DNA from: Lantana camara
Lineage: Eukaryota; Streptophyta; Magnoliopsida; Lamiales; Verbenaceae
Reading direction: 5' to 3'
Length of the DNA stretch: 64,000 bases
Assembly: GCA_037501455.1 (NCBI GenBank)
Contig: CM074858.1
Span: forward strand, 95,638,001 to 95,702,000
Below are positions 1 to 10,140 of the stretch, piece after piece (the first letter of the stretch is position 1; every line of letters begins with the position of its first letter). The notes below the pieces were generated by a model. The model was not told the DNA's origin and ran no database searches. It saw nothing but the letters and a program-made list of their open reading frames with translations. The translations under genes were made by a program, and so were the position numbers.

Positions 1-1238
1 GGTCTCAGATTTAGGAGAATTCAGTAGGTAATGGATTTGGGACTATATACCAATTGACCACTTCAAAGTGAATGTGAGTGGAATAATGAATACCCTCCCC
101 GACAAGGATTGCTCGTTCAAGTGATCTCAAGAATTTTGATTGGAGGATGGCGGGTAAAGTTCGATTTAGAAGTGGATTTCTTAAGGGGAAGAGCACAACC
201 AAGAAGTAAACACAAATTCAAGGTTGCGCTCAAAGAAGTATTTTGATAGGAATAATTAAATGCAAACAGTGGGAATAATAAGGATAGGAAAAGAATAAGA
301 CGACCTTAGCAGTGAAACAGTTAAAGTAAAAGCTACATTATTGTATTGGGGATGAAGACGGCGATGGAGTATCGAACCAACTTCGTTGGGCACTCATGTG
401 TACGAAATTCAGATACCGAAGATAATGTTAACCAAGTCTTCAATGAAGAATAAAGACAAGTCATTTAAGAAAGCTATGCACTTACTGTCCTATGGACCCT
501 AAGGGAGTGAAGATGGATTAGAGATTGCAAGTTGGGTCATCATCGGATTTCCTTAATTATCTAGGAAAAGAAAAGTCATATTTCCATAAACTTTTGAAGT
601 ATCAACAATCATTTATCGTGATGAGTTTGGGGTAGATCAGGGTATGATCATGGGTAGTAAATTCAAATTTGATATAAGGATGAACATCGGGAAGATATGC
701 GGGATACGTCAGGGGTCGGTCAAGTAAAGAGTTGGGCTCGTCGAAAGAAGAATCAGAGGTTAAGTGTGAGGAGTTAGAGAAAGAAGTGAGCACTATTCTA
801 AGAGTTAATTGAATTCCAAGGAATCCGCCAAATTGAGGAAGCTAATCTAGGTGTAAAAGTCAAAGTAGGACCAGCAGAGAAAAGTCTTCTCTTCAACCGG
901 ACACTCATATGAGGGGCATTAAAGATAAGTCAAGAGCCAAGCCAGCTTTTGGGGTCATATTATACAATTGGATCATGAATTGGTCAATTTCAAATTTCTT
1001 GGCTATGGTGAACGGTACATAAAACATTCATGGCATACGCATACATGTAATTTAATTTAATTGGTATCTTAATGTTATATGTACCTTGCTAATTGATTAT
1101 TTTCGTTGTACCTTGTTATGTTGTAATTGAGGTTTATTACGTGTCCCTGTATGACTTACGTGATTATTCATTATTGTAACTCACGTTTTGAAATTTGTTC
1201 TTCTTGGTGTTTATTCTTTGATGTAATTTCTTCTTTTG

Positions 1239-1386
1239 GGAGACGGGGTTCTCTCATCGTTGCTTGAGAGAAGGGGTTCTCTCATCGTTGCTCGAGAGAC
1301 GGGGTTCTCTGAGACGGGGTTCTCTCATGGTTGTTCGAGAGCCGGGTTCTCTCCTTGTGGCTTGCGAGGGACGGGGCTCCCTCATT
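1239..1386 (+). repeat. Minisatellite of about five hairpin units just before the polypurine tract
   Basis: Imperfect tandem units of about 28 bp. The core reads like GAGAGACGGGGTTCTCTC with a spacer resembling CATCGTTGCTC. Each core is a short inverted repeat around CGGGG. In the last unit the arms change to GAGGGA and TCCCTC, so both sides changed together. The array ends about 45 bp before the polypurine tract. Confidence 0.75.
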
Positions 1387-1429
1387 AATTGTTTTTAGGC
1401 GTGCAGTGAATCCGAGGACGGATTCTTTT

Positions 1430-1442
1430 AAGGGGGAGAGAT
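1430..1442 (+). promoter_or_regulatory. Polypurine tract of the LTR element
   Basis: The purine run AAGGGGGAGAGA ends directly at the LTR start TGTAACG. This is where plus-strand DNA priming occurs in LTR retrotransposons, and it sets the element's orientation as plus. Confidence 0.7.
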
Positions 1443-2815
1443 TGTAACGCCCCGGTTTTTCATTTGTACGAATATGCCGTATGTGTTTATAAGTTGCGCA
1501 ATTAAATTATTTAATTATGTGATTAATTATGTATAAGCGTTTTAAATATTTAATTTTATTATAAAATTGTTATTATCTTATTTTATTTTTATTTTATTTC
1601 GTTAAATTAGAAATTGTTTAATTGATAATTAGTATTAATGTTAATTAACTATATCTTTAATTATACTAATTAATTAATTTCAATAACCGTTGACTTTTAT
1701 TATTTAAAAATAGAATTTGAATTTCATTATCTAATTTGAAATGTTATGAAATTGTTACGTTTGTGCATGAGTGTTTTAATCGTGCGTCGTTATTATATGA
1801 TTTGATATCGAAATTTCGTGAAACTTTAGTATGTCATAGAATTATGTGTTATGAACATGTATATGTGCTCGTTTCATGTTTTCGATCTCGTTTGGCATGG
1901 TAACGAATTTATTTTGATTTGTGGAACCAAATGGGGGCTAACGGGCAATTAGCGCACCATTGGTTCCGTATGTGATATCTTGAGCTCGGGAACTCGGATT
2001 CGAGTTCCGTCAACTTTGTTGAACTCGTATCGAAGATTCGGGTTTAATGAACTTAGCCTCATATTTTTCTAAACTCATTTGGACTTCCAAAATTCAACCG
2101 AAAAATGAATCGGCCGCAAAACTGCCACACTTTACCATTTAAATCATAACTCTCACCACACTTATCCAAATTAACCATGGTTGGACTTTTTGGAAACCTA
2201 ACTCAACCCTCTATCAGAGTTAACCACTCCCATTTCGAACCATAACCAAATCAAGGGAGAAAAACTCAGCCAAAGTCAGACATTCCAGTTCCATCCCGTC
2301 ACTATTCCAAAATGGGAGATTTCGAGCTCCAATCTCCATTTTCTTCCATCATCTTCAAGGGGTAAGTACATATTTGCTATATGCATGCTTATGTGATCAT
2401 TTTCATCTAAGAAATTCAGAATCTAAGCCATGTTTGATTGAGTTTTGATCCTTGAGATGAATAGTTAGGTCATTTTGAAGAATATGAGATTTCTTGGAAT
2501 TCTTTGGTTTAAATCTTGATAAGAAGCTGAATATAGGATCTATGTGACTTGCTTGACTCATTTTATGCATGAATTTCGTGGGTCTTTCTTGCATCTCGAA
2601 CCACCATGGCTGCCTTCATGAAAGAACTTGGAGATTTGATGTTGAACTTCACCCTTTTTCATTCCATGGCTGCTGCGTGTGATTAATACCTGTGTTGTGG
2701 CTGGGATTTTTGTGAGTTTGTTGCTGTGTATTGTCTTGTTGTTTGCTGCTGTGTATTGAGGTGTGAAACAGGGGAAAGACGACGTTCTGCTGCTGCTCTT
2801 TGCCGCTGTAACAAT

Positions 2816-2938
2816 CTCCCCGGGCGGGGAGATTATGTGCTGAAATGTCCCCGGGCGGGGACACTTGTCCAGACGCTTCCTGCATCTTCTTCCCCGGCCG
2901 GGGAAGATCTGTGTTGATTACTTCACCGGGCGGGGAGA
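2816..2938. repeat. Cluster of four GC-rich palindromes inside the long LTR
   Basis: Perfect or near-perfect palindromes share a CCCCGGGCGGGG-like centre: CTCCCCGGGCGGGGAG (2816-2831), GTCCCCGGGCGGGGAC (2847-2862), CTTCCCCGGCCGGGGAAG (2889-2906), and a weaker CACCGGGCGGGGAG (about 2924-2937). The outer arm bases differ between copies but stay complementary within each. Confidence 0.85.
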
Positions 2939-2989
2939 GCTCCTGTGTATTTTTTTTACTGCTGCTTCTTTCTGTTGTATGTGATGTGT

Positions 2990-3454
2990 AGTATATTTAT
3001 ATGTATCATATTATATATATGGGAGTTATATTGTGTGTGCATGTATATATGTATATATATATATATATATATATTCACTTATGCATGTATACGTACGTAC
3101 CTATTTATATATTTGCATGGGTATTATTATCTATCATTAATATGTTTATATTATACAAATATGCATGCATGTTATACGTATATACATATATATATCTGGC
3201 TTTTATAGATACTATATATTATGCATGCATAATGTGTACTTGTTATATATATATAAATGTATGCATGTATGTATATATATATATATGTATATGTATATGT
3301 ATACTTAAGTAAATATATATTATATAATATGTATGTATTATATATTTATGTCTGTGTGTGGATACGTGTGTGTATATATATATATATGTATACTTAAGTA
3401 AATATATATTATATAATATGTATGTATTATATATTTATGTCTGTGTTTGGATAC

Positions 3455-3495
<41 letters not shown>
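2990..3495. repeat. TA/ATGT-rich microsatellite block with an 89-bp tandem duplication
   Basis: Simple TA, TATG and TGTA runs. A unit starting GTATACTTAAGTAAAT occurs at 3299 and again at 3388, almost identical over about 70 bp. Open frames across it (for example 2945-3312) are low-complexity Tyr/Ile/Cys strings and not genes. Confidence 0.85.
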
Positions 3496-3497
<2 letters not shown>

Positions 3498-3613
3498 GTG
3501 TTGTTAATTCAATTGAATTTATGGAATTTAATTGATACCTATTTCTTGTTCTTACCTAATGAAATGATTTGAATTCATTTATTCTTATCTATTTTATAAT
3601 TTTAAATTTGTTA

Positions 3614-3850
3614 GAGAAAATTATCAAAATCGTCCCGTAAAGTGAGCCACTTTTAGTTTTGGTCCAAAGAGTTGCCAATGTCTCAATTTTGGTCCCATAA
3701 AGTGTCATTTGTCTTAATTTTGGTCCCATTGACCACTTTCCGTCCATAATAAACGGCAAAAAGCACGTGCCTCTCACGTGGCTGTTAATTTGGTCAAAGG
3801 TTAAACCATTTCATCCCTCTTAAACGAATTCAGCCCCATTTCAGCCCTAT
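3614..3850 (+). repeat. Left terminal inverted repeat of the MULE
   Basis: Matches the reverse complement of 8152-8388 almost base for base. It likely contains the promoter of the adjacent GRF gene, whose ATG is 42 bp inside the TIR end. Confidence 0.93.
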
Positions 3851-3891
3851 TTCTCTAAAAAATTAGGGTTCTTGCTCCTCAAAACTTAAAA

Positions 3892-4245
3892 ATGGCTTCA
3901 TTTTCGTGCTCCTCCAATCTCAAGGAAGAGTTATACTGTTTCTGTGGAAGAAAAGCTCGATTGAGGACGTCATCAACTGCTGCTAACCCAGGTAGGAGAT
4001 TTTTTAATTGTAGAGACATTACCAGTGGTTGTGACTTCTTTGTATGGGAGGACGAAGCATTGGGTGGGAAGCCAACTCCGTTGATATCTGCATTACGTGA
4101 AGAACTGGAGATTGCAAAGGAAGAATTGAACAAGGAAAGGGAAGAGTTGAAGAAAGTGAGGGTTGAGAATGCTAGGCTGCGTGAGAGAGTGAAGATGTTA
4201 CTTTGTGTCCTTATCATCTCATGGCTTCATTTGTTTGTCATGTAA
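3892..4245 (+). CDS. GRF-type zinc-finger protein with coiled coil and C-terminal membrane segment (MULE-borne)
   Basis: A 117-residue single-exon protein. Residues 16-52 form a GRF zinc finger: CFCG at 16-19, then GRRFFNC with Cys40 and CDFFVW with Cys47. Residues about 65-100 are a highly charged Glu/Lys/Arg coiled coil. Residues about 102-116 are hydrophobic and end the protein, fitting a tail-anchored membrane helix. GRF fingers bind single-stranded nucleic acid in some proteins, but the role of this plant class is not established. It lies inside the MULE, 42 bp from the left TIR and convergent with the transposase, so it is either a captured host gene or a second element protein. The start is the first ATG after the TIR. 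The frame is intact and ends in tandem stops (TAATAA). Domain call is firm; function unknown. Confidence 0.8.
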   Translation: MASFSCSSNLKEELYCFCGRKARLRTSSTAANPGRRFFNCRDITSGCDFFVWEDEALGGKPTPLISALREELEIAKEELNKEREELKKVRVENARLRERVKMLLCVLIISWLHLFVM

Positions 4246-4663
4246 TAAGTTGCAATACAGTTTGTGTTTATGCAATGTATCAGCAATTTTAGTGGTTAAT
4301 GAAGCTTTTTCTTGTGCTATATACTTCTGTTAATCGTGCAATGCATTAAGATGGTGTATAATTGGAAAAAGAAGAATGAATTGACATAGAAATGGAAATG
4401 GGTACTTGGCATTAAGCAAACATTCAATACATTGTTTGCATTAGCTTAAGACAAGCAAAAAACACCACAAAAGGGATGCTAATATCAGTTTAACAGTAGC
4501 TACAAAACATCTAACAAAAGACATACTAACATTAGCTTGACAACAACCCATGAACTGCTAATATCTGCAGTCCATGATCAACCCAAAAAATGCTTCCATA
4601 GACCAGTTATGCATCCCTTTATGACCATCAGTTTTGCATCCAAAACAAAAAAACACAAACATG
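4246..4663. other. Spacer between the two convergent MULE genes
   Basis: AT-rich DNA between the GRF gene and the 3' end of the transposase gene. It should hold both 3' untranslated regions. No further gene is visible. Confidence 0.5.
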
Positions 4664-5297
4664 CTACATTTTTTCTTTCCCTTTCTCTTGAAACCTTCTT
4701 TGATTTTCTTCTCTCCTTGCATTGAGAGCTGATTCCAGGCTTGAACATGTGGCATATTTTTTACCATTCTTGGTGAAAGTCTTAACATTTTTCAAAGGAG
4801 GATGTGGCTCTATGGTCAATGATACTTGAACCCTTGGATGATCCGGTGAAAATGGCACACTCCTGATGTTGACTCCAGTGGAGGATGACGATTTTGTTGC
4901 AGCACTTCTTGGTGGATAGAACTGTGCCTTGTCAGTCTTTTTCCTCTGGAGGACTGCATCTTCAACCTTTTCCTTGCCTACATGGACCACATCAAATGAT
5001 TAATACAACAATATGTAATCATTTATACTGTAAAATAGGTATTAATAATCCAAAAAAACTTACAGTTAGTTTATGGGTTGAATGCAGAGTTTGAACACTC
5101 TGAGCCTGCTGAGTTTGAACACTCGGAGCCTGTTGAGGTTGAACTTGTTGACAATGAACACTCTCAGCTTGTGGGGTTGGATCTATCTGGACACTTGTCT
5201 GTGATTGAAATTGTCCAGATGCTTCTAAACTGCTTACTGCCGCATTGATCTGTTCCCAATCAGGTTCATCACCCCAGTCTGCAGCACTAGCAGAGTT
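4664..5297 (-). pseudogene. C-terminal part of the MULE transposase gene, cut off by one stop codon
   Basis: Downstream of the TAA at 5298-5300 the same frame stays open for 78 codons to a good splice donor (GTAAGT starting at 5063). It includes WGDEPDWEQI, a Ser/Gln-rich tail and repeats of the form SVQTQQA. A short intron of about 86-91 bp follows. A second exon (from about 4972 down to 4664) is Lys/Arg/Glu-rich, with SAATKSSSSTG and ALNARREENQRRF. The acceptor at 4973-4974 keeps the frame; a second AG lies at 4978-4979. The interrupting TAA follows Thr and could have been CAA. This is probably the original C-terminus, now untranslated unless the stop is read through. Confidence 0.6.
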
Positions 5298-7790
5298 TTA
5301 AGTTGGGTTTGGAGCTGATGCTTGAGAATTTTGATCAGTTGGTACACTACTTTCCCCTCTCTTTGTTGGACAACTTCTGATGTTATGTCCATTAACTCCA
5401 CAGATCCTACACTTGTACTCAGCCTGTTGTCTCTTTAATCTATGTGGATTCACACTTGTTTTTTTAATTCTTGGCTTTCTTTTCCTCTTCTCTCCAGGTT
5501 CCATTCTTCTTGCCTTGGTTGGTCTACCTACACCCCTACCATAGTTTGGTGGCAAAGGTGGTTCAATTCCAGTTTTCTTCCACTTCTCAGGACCATTAAG
5601 AGGCAATAGAACATGATCATAAATTTTTTTATAGGTTTCCACCCAATAACATTCATGAACAAAGTCTTCAGGCTTCAATCTCTGACAGTTTATTGCAGTG
5701 AGTGCATGCTTGCAAGGGATACCAGAAAGTTCCCACCCCCTACATGAACATGTATGTGCTTCTAAATCAACAGCACATCTAGAACCATCAATACAACATA
5801 CTTCATAGTGTATGTCACTTGATTTAATTGGTCTACACTCAGAAGTTTCTTCTCCATTTTTTGCTAGCAGCTTCCTGATCTTGGGACATAACTTTCCTTT
5901 CCAACTTTTGTGTGCTTTGTCCCTGGATTTCTGAAGTTTGGTCATCAAAGGCTCCCTAATTTTCTCAAACATTGAGAATACCTGCTTCTCCCTTGCTTCA
6001 AGAATACAAGCATTAAAGCTTTCACAGATATTGTTGAGTAGTAAATCACATTTAGACTGACAACTAAAATGTGATTTACTCCAACATGAAGGAGATTTGT
6101 CACTCAACCATTGTAAAGCTGCAGGCTCAATTCTTGCCAAGTTCTGCATCCTCTCATCAAATTCTGATACAGTAGTGGCCCTAGCAGCCTTCCATAGAGC
6201 CTTCTTAATGGATAAACCTCTGAAGCCAGCAGTAACCATGTTCCCATGGAGATGTCTAACACAAAACCTATTATCAGCATTTGGAAGAATATTCTCAAAG
6301 GCTGGTACAAGACCCTTTTGTTTGTCAGACATAAAGGTCCACTCATGATCCCTGTCAATCATCAAGTCATGCTTCAGCAGTCTTAGGAACCATTCCCAGT
6401 TTTCTTTTGTTTCCTTACCCACAACAGCATAGCAAATTGGGAAAATGCAATTATTTGGATCTAATCCAACTGCTGTTAGCAAGACACCTTTATGAGGGCC
6501 TTTTAAATGGCACCCATCCACTCCAATAAGTTTCCTACATCCAACCATAAATGCATCTTTCAAAGCCTTCATGCAAATATACATTTTACTAAAAGTAGAT
6601 TTACCATTTAGATCAGTGTCAGGAGCCAAGGAAATCACTACAGTTGATCCTGGATTAGAAGTCCTAATCTCTTCAGCATAGTCCCACAACTTTGAATACT
6701 GCTGCTCTGACTCACCCTCAATCCTTTGTATAGCAATTGATTTAGCCCTATAGGCCTGATTTCTACTGACATTTACATTCATTTCTCTCACAATATCTTG
6801 CCTCCACCCAGTTATTTTCCTCTTAGCATCTGACCTAAAGTGATGTTCATATTTCATCCCTAACCAAGAAGACTTCACATTTTTAACATGATAATTGCCA
6901 TCACATCCGTGTTTCTCTCTAAACTCTACAATCTGAAACTCTCCTTTTGCCCCCCTTTTTAAAGCATTAATTCTCCAATCACAGCCTTCCTCTTCACATA
7001 CAGCATATATTCTTCTTAAATCATTCTTAGGAAAACCAATATTTCTTCTATTTTTTACAGCATAAGAATCCACAGCCAATTTAAAATCACCTTTACTGTC
7101 AAACCATTGACCTTTGAAGAATTTAGGATCATACACATCTTTCATACTAAATGTAGGGAATTTTTCAACATGTTCCTCATCACTATCCTTACCACTGTCA
7201 AAATCTGAGGCATTATCCCCATCTCCTCCACTCTTTACTGATTCTTCATCACCAACATCATTATCAACATCACTGACTTCTCTAACATTTTCAGTCCCTT
7301 TCCTACCATTCAGCCCTTCCCATTCAGCCCCTACACTAGTGTTATCATCAAACAGATTATTATCATTTTGTTCATCCTCATCATCTTCACCTAAACTGTA
7401 CTCACTATCACTGAATTCCTCATTTTTAGAACTCTGCTCCTCTTCACCATATTCATCATTGTTTTCATCAACTTCATGCAAGGATTCTAAGTAAATTGGC
7501 ACAGATCTATCCAATTCATGTTCCAGACACACATTTAGAATTTCATGATTAGTTTCCAAATGAATAAATCCACTTTCCTCAAGTTTATAAAACTTGTTAA
7601 TCCCCTTATAGCCCAGTGATGCACACAACTTATCCAGATAATCAATTCCAACTTTACTAACTTCATTGAGGTCTACGTAGTCAAATTTACTAACCTTTCC
7701 ACCATAATACACAGGTCTTCCATTTGCAGAGCTCAATAAGCCACCGTGGTGCAGCACAATAGTTACAGCGGGTTCAAGTGGATCTGCCAA
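5298..7790 (-). CDS. MURA-like MULE transposase with PB1-like N-terminus
   Basis: An 830-residue protein, most of a full-length plant MULE transposase. Residues 1-105 resemble the PB1-like domain common at the N-terminus of plant MULE transposases. Residues 106-210 are an acidic Asp/Glu/Ser region. Residues 220-310 fit the MuDR-type DNA-binding domain (Cys265, Cys270, His294, Cys296). The MULE DDE domain follows, with Asp425 in GVDGCHL, Asp489 in FMSDKQKG and Glu590 in NNICESFN as candidate catalytic residues. A SWIM finger lies at 681-695 (CSC...CKH), and a CCHC knuckle at 794-807 (C-x2-C-x4-H-x4-C). All signature residues are present. The ATG at 7788-7790 lies about 360 bp inside the right TIR end. 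The frame stops at a TAA, but homologous coding sequence continues (4664-5297), so the protein is probably slightly truncated. It would cut and reinsert the element using the TIRs. Confidence 0.9.
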   Translation of the reverse strand: MADPLEPAVTIVLHHGGLLSSANGRPVYYGGKVSKFDYVDLNEVSKVGIDYLDKLCASLGYKGINKFYKLEESGFIHLETNHEILNVCLEHELDRSVPIYLESLHEVDENNDEYGEEEQSSKNEEFSDSEYSLGEDDEDEQNDNNLFDDNTSVGAEWEGLNGRKGTENVREVSDVDNDVGDEESVKSGGDGDNASDFDSGKDSDEEHVEKFPTFSMKDVYDPKFFKGQWFDSKGDFKLAVDSYAVKNRRNIGFPKNDLRRIYAVCEEEGCDWRINALKRGAKGEFQIVEFREKHGCDGNYHVKNVKSSWLGMKYEHHFRSDAKRKITGWRQDIVREMNVNVSRNQAYRAKSIAIQRIEGESEQQYSKLWDYAEEIRTSNPGSTVVISLAPDTDLNGKSTFSKMYICMKALKDAFMVGCRKLIGVDGCHLKGPHKGVLLTAVGLDPNNCIFPICYAVVGKETKENWEWFLRLLKHDLMIDRDHEWTFMSDKQKGLVPAFENILPNADNRFCVRHLHGNMVTAGFRGLSIKKALWKAARATTVSEFDERMQNLARIEPAALQWLSDKSPSCWSKSHFSCQSKCDLLLNNICESFNACILEAREKQVFSMFEKIREPLMTKLQKSRDKAHKSWKGKLCPKIRKLLAKNGEETSECRPIKSSDIHYEVCCIDGSRCAVDLEAHTCSCRGWELSGIPCKHALTAINCQRLKPEDFVHECYWVETYKKIYDHVLLPLNGPEKWKKTGIEPPLPPNYGRGVGRPTKARRMEPGEKRKRKPRIKKTSVNPHRLKRQQAEYKCRICGVNGHNIRSCPTKRGESSVPTDQNSQASAPNPT

Positions 7791-8151
7791 AAAAGAGAGG
7801 CACGCATTATATAGTGGTGGACTTGCGAAACCCTAAAGTTGGAAAAAGACTACTCAAACAATTTGAAACCGACAAGATACCCCAACCCCACATGCATTCA
7901 AACACTTCCACCAAGAACAAGCAATAAAGAAACCCTTGGGACCACAGCACTGTAAAACTTTAATGGCGGACTTACAGTAAAAGGGAACCGGGTCATTAAA
8001 CTTCGATTGATGGCGTAATGCCATACGATACCACTTTCAGATTTTAGGGATACTCCAACTCAGACACCGTAGACTTAGAATTGGGATGGATTCTGTGAAA
8101 TCCTTGGATGAATTTGAAGGAAAGATAAGGGGTAATTTCTTACTTTGTAAA
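7791..8151 (-). promoter_or_regulatory. Leader/promoter region of the MULE transposase
   Basis: Non-coding sequence between the transposase start and the right TIR. By position it should carry the 5' untranslated region. I see no convincing TATA box or other motif. Confidence 0.35.
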
Positions 8152-8388
8152 ATTAGGGCTGAATGGGGCTGAATTCGTTTAAGAGGGATGAAATGGTTTA
8201 ACCTTTGACCAAATTAACAACCACGTGAGAGGCACGTGCTTTTTGCCGTTTATTATGGACGGAAAGTGGTCAATGGGACCAAAATTAAGACAAATGACAC
8301 TTTATGGGACCAAAATTGAGACATTGGCAACTCTTGGGACCAAAACTAAAAGTGGCTCACTTTATGGGACGATTTTGATAATTTTCTC
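8152..8388 (-). repeat. Right terminal inverted repeat of the MULE
   Basis: Reverse complement of 3614-3850. The outer end GATAATTTTCTC abuts the target duplication AATTTGTTA at 8389-8397. Confidence 0.93.
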
Positions 8389-8947
8389 AATTTGTTATCT
8401 TTAAGCTATAATTGTTATATGATATTCATGACTTGAATTGTTATGAAATATGAAACGTTTGAATGTGAAATCTTCATAACTTGAATAATGAACGGATGAA
8501 TGATATGGAATGAACGTGAAACCTTCGTTTATTGATTGACATTGATCGATTGACTCGACTTGGCATGATTCGTGAGAGGATATGAAACAAATAAGTATGA
8601 TACCTTCATTTCTTGAAAATACTTGAATGAATTGCTCGTTTATGTGTTTCTAAGGCATTAATTGTGCACATGAATATCTTCATAACATGTTGTTACTTCT
8701 TATGCATCTCATATCACGTTAATGCATTGTCGTGCGTCATATATGGTTCATATGGAGTCTTGAGTCTCACGTATACACTATGTCGTTTCTTGTACAGTTT
8801 TCTCCAGGGCGGAGATGCCGGGTTCATAGGACACTTTCGAGTCTCCTTTCTTCTTGGTATTGCTCGGTAAGAGGTGTAACAGGTGGGTTTTCTTCTATTA
8901 GATATGAATCGACCCGATATATCCCTTATGTGAAAGATTTGAGCCAA

Positions 8948-8950
<3 letters not shown>

Positions 8951-8998
<48 letters not shown>
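8951..8998. repeat. TA dinucleotide microsatellite
   Basis: Uninterrupted TA repeat in the 3' half of the long LTR. Confidence 0.9.
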
Positions 8999-9001
<3 letters not shown>

Positions 9002-10140
9002 CGAGTCTTTTCAAAAGAGTCTATGATTTTCAACGTAAAGCCCTTCTCTTATGTATCCCCACCTTATGATTTTTGGCGTGGACATGATTATGATTGCACG
9101 GGCCCAGGGACATAGTGCAAGTGGCTATCCGGGGAGGCAAGGGCCGACGGTGATGCCTTGTACTAGTCCCACCACATTTACGGTGATACCGGCCCTCGCT
9201 AGGAGGTTTAGCGAGGAATGGAAACTGAGTGCCCTTGGTGGAATCATGTACCCCCATTGGCCTATGTATGAACCGGTGGTCGGGTCTTGCTAACCCATCC
9301 ACCACCCGGAGGAAGAAGGTGTAAGTGTTTATATTTATGAATGATAATGATTATGATTGATTATGAACGAATATGTATGAATGTGTATGATCGCTAATAT
9401 ATAGGTTGAATTGATATGCACACACGAGGAGTAGGTTGGAGATATTCGCCCACCCGCCAGGGCTCACGTACTGACCTTATGAACGACTATGATTATGAAT
9501 AATGAAATTGACGGTTGTAATCCCGAGCGTTGTTTTCTTTGTTTTCACCTACTTGGAAAATCTCTAAAAAACCTCGCACGGGATTATAGCTTGCATGCTT
9601 GAATGTTTAAATTCTGCGATAATATTATATTATGCCCTGTTTTATACCCACCAGTTTCCTATAGACTGAACCCGTCTTTGTTTTCAGTGCTTTTGCAGGT
9701 TTTGGAGTGCTAGGCGGGAAGTCGAGTCTGTCGAGTCTCTTGATCGAGTTGGAGTCTATTCATATGCATTTTGTAAAATGTTAAGGTATTGATTTACATA
9801 TGAATTGTTATGATTATATGATATTGTTTCGGGCTAGACTTCTAAGGATAATGGAACCCGTGAATTTGTGATTATGATTTAGGGTTTAATTTTTTTGGGA
9901 TTAGGTACTCATGTTAGTGATCTTTTTCGATAAACCTCGTGATTGATTATATGCTCTGCTTCCGCACTTGCATTTAATTCTTGAGCTTGTTTATCGGGTT
10001 TCGAGGTTCTAGCTCCCGCCTAGCCTAGAGTGTGAGTGAGTCCCCGTTCGCCGTGAATCGACTCGTGTATGGATTACCCATTTCATATGCGGGTCGGGTC
10101 CCGGTGCGGGGGATATAGGGCCTTCCGTTGGGGCGCTACA

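Larger units (their letters stand above)
1..1442 (+). mobile_element. Degenerate 3' internal region of a Ty3/gypsy-type LTR retrotransposon
   Basis: No usable reading frame survives here. It is assigned to a retroelement because it runs directly into a polypurine tract followed by an LTR start beginning TGTAACGCCCC at 1443. Read on the plus strand it should be the end of pol and the 3' untranslated part, but I could not recognise any conserved integrase or chromodomain motif. The assignment rests on the boundary signals only. The 5' part of the element is outside the window. Confidence 0.5.
3614..8388 (-). mobile_element. Mutator-like element (MULE), nearly intact, 4775 bp
   Basis: The termini are long inverted repeats of about 237 bp beginning GAGAAAATTATCAAAATCG. 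They are flanked by a perfect 9-bp target duplication AATTTGTTA at 3605-3613 and 8389-8397, diagnostic of Mutator-type insertion. The TIRs differ at only about three substitutions and one indel, so the insertion is young. The element carries a MURA-like transposase on the minus strand and a convergent GRF zinc-finger gene on the plus strand. It sits inside the long LTR at 1443-10140. Confidence 0.95.
1443..10140 (+). mobile_element. Long 3' LTR of a Ty3/gypsy-type element, split by a Mutator-like insertion
   Basis: The LTR starts TGTAACGCCCC and ends GGGGCGCTACA, near-perfect terminal inverted repeats with TG/CA ends, and a polypurine tract lies just before it. Removing the Mutator-like element and one copy of its target duplication leaves about 3.9 kb, unusually long for an LTR. 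It contains a GC-palindrome cluster (2816-2938), TA-rich microsatellites and no coding sequence of its own. The 3' half (about 8540-10140) is homologous to 10353-11239. The 5' flank is outside the window, so the 5-bp target duplication cannot be checked. Confidence 0.75.

Noticed and set aside
2649..2917. Open frames on both strands over the GC palindromes
   Set aside because: Short, no homology, and explained by the GC-rich palindromes; within LTR non-coding DNA.
2945..3312. Two overlapping open frames rich in Tyr, Ile and Cys
   Set aside because: They are translations of a TA/TG microsatellite block inside an LTR, with no codon structure or domains.
7114..7494. 126-codon Ser/Leu/Pro-rich plus-strand frame
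   Set aside because: It lies opposite the acidic Asp/Glu region of the MULE transposase; the composition is a mirror of that tract.
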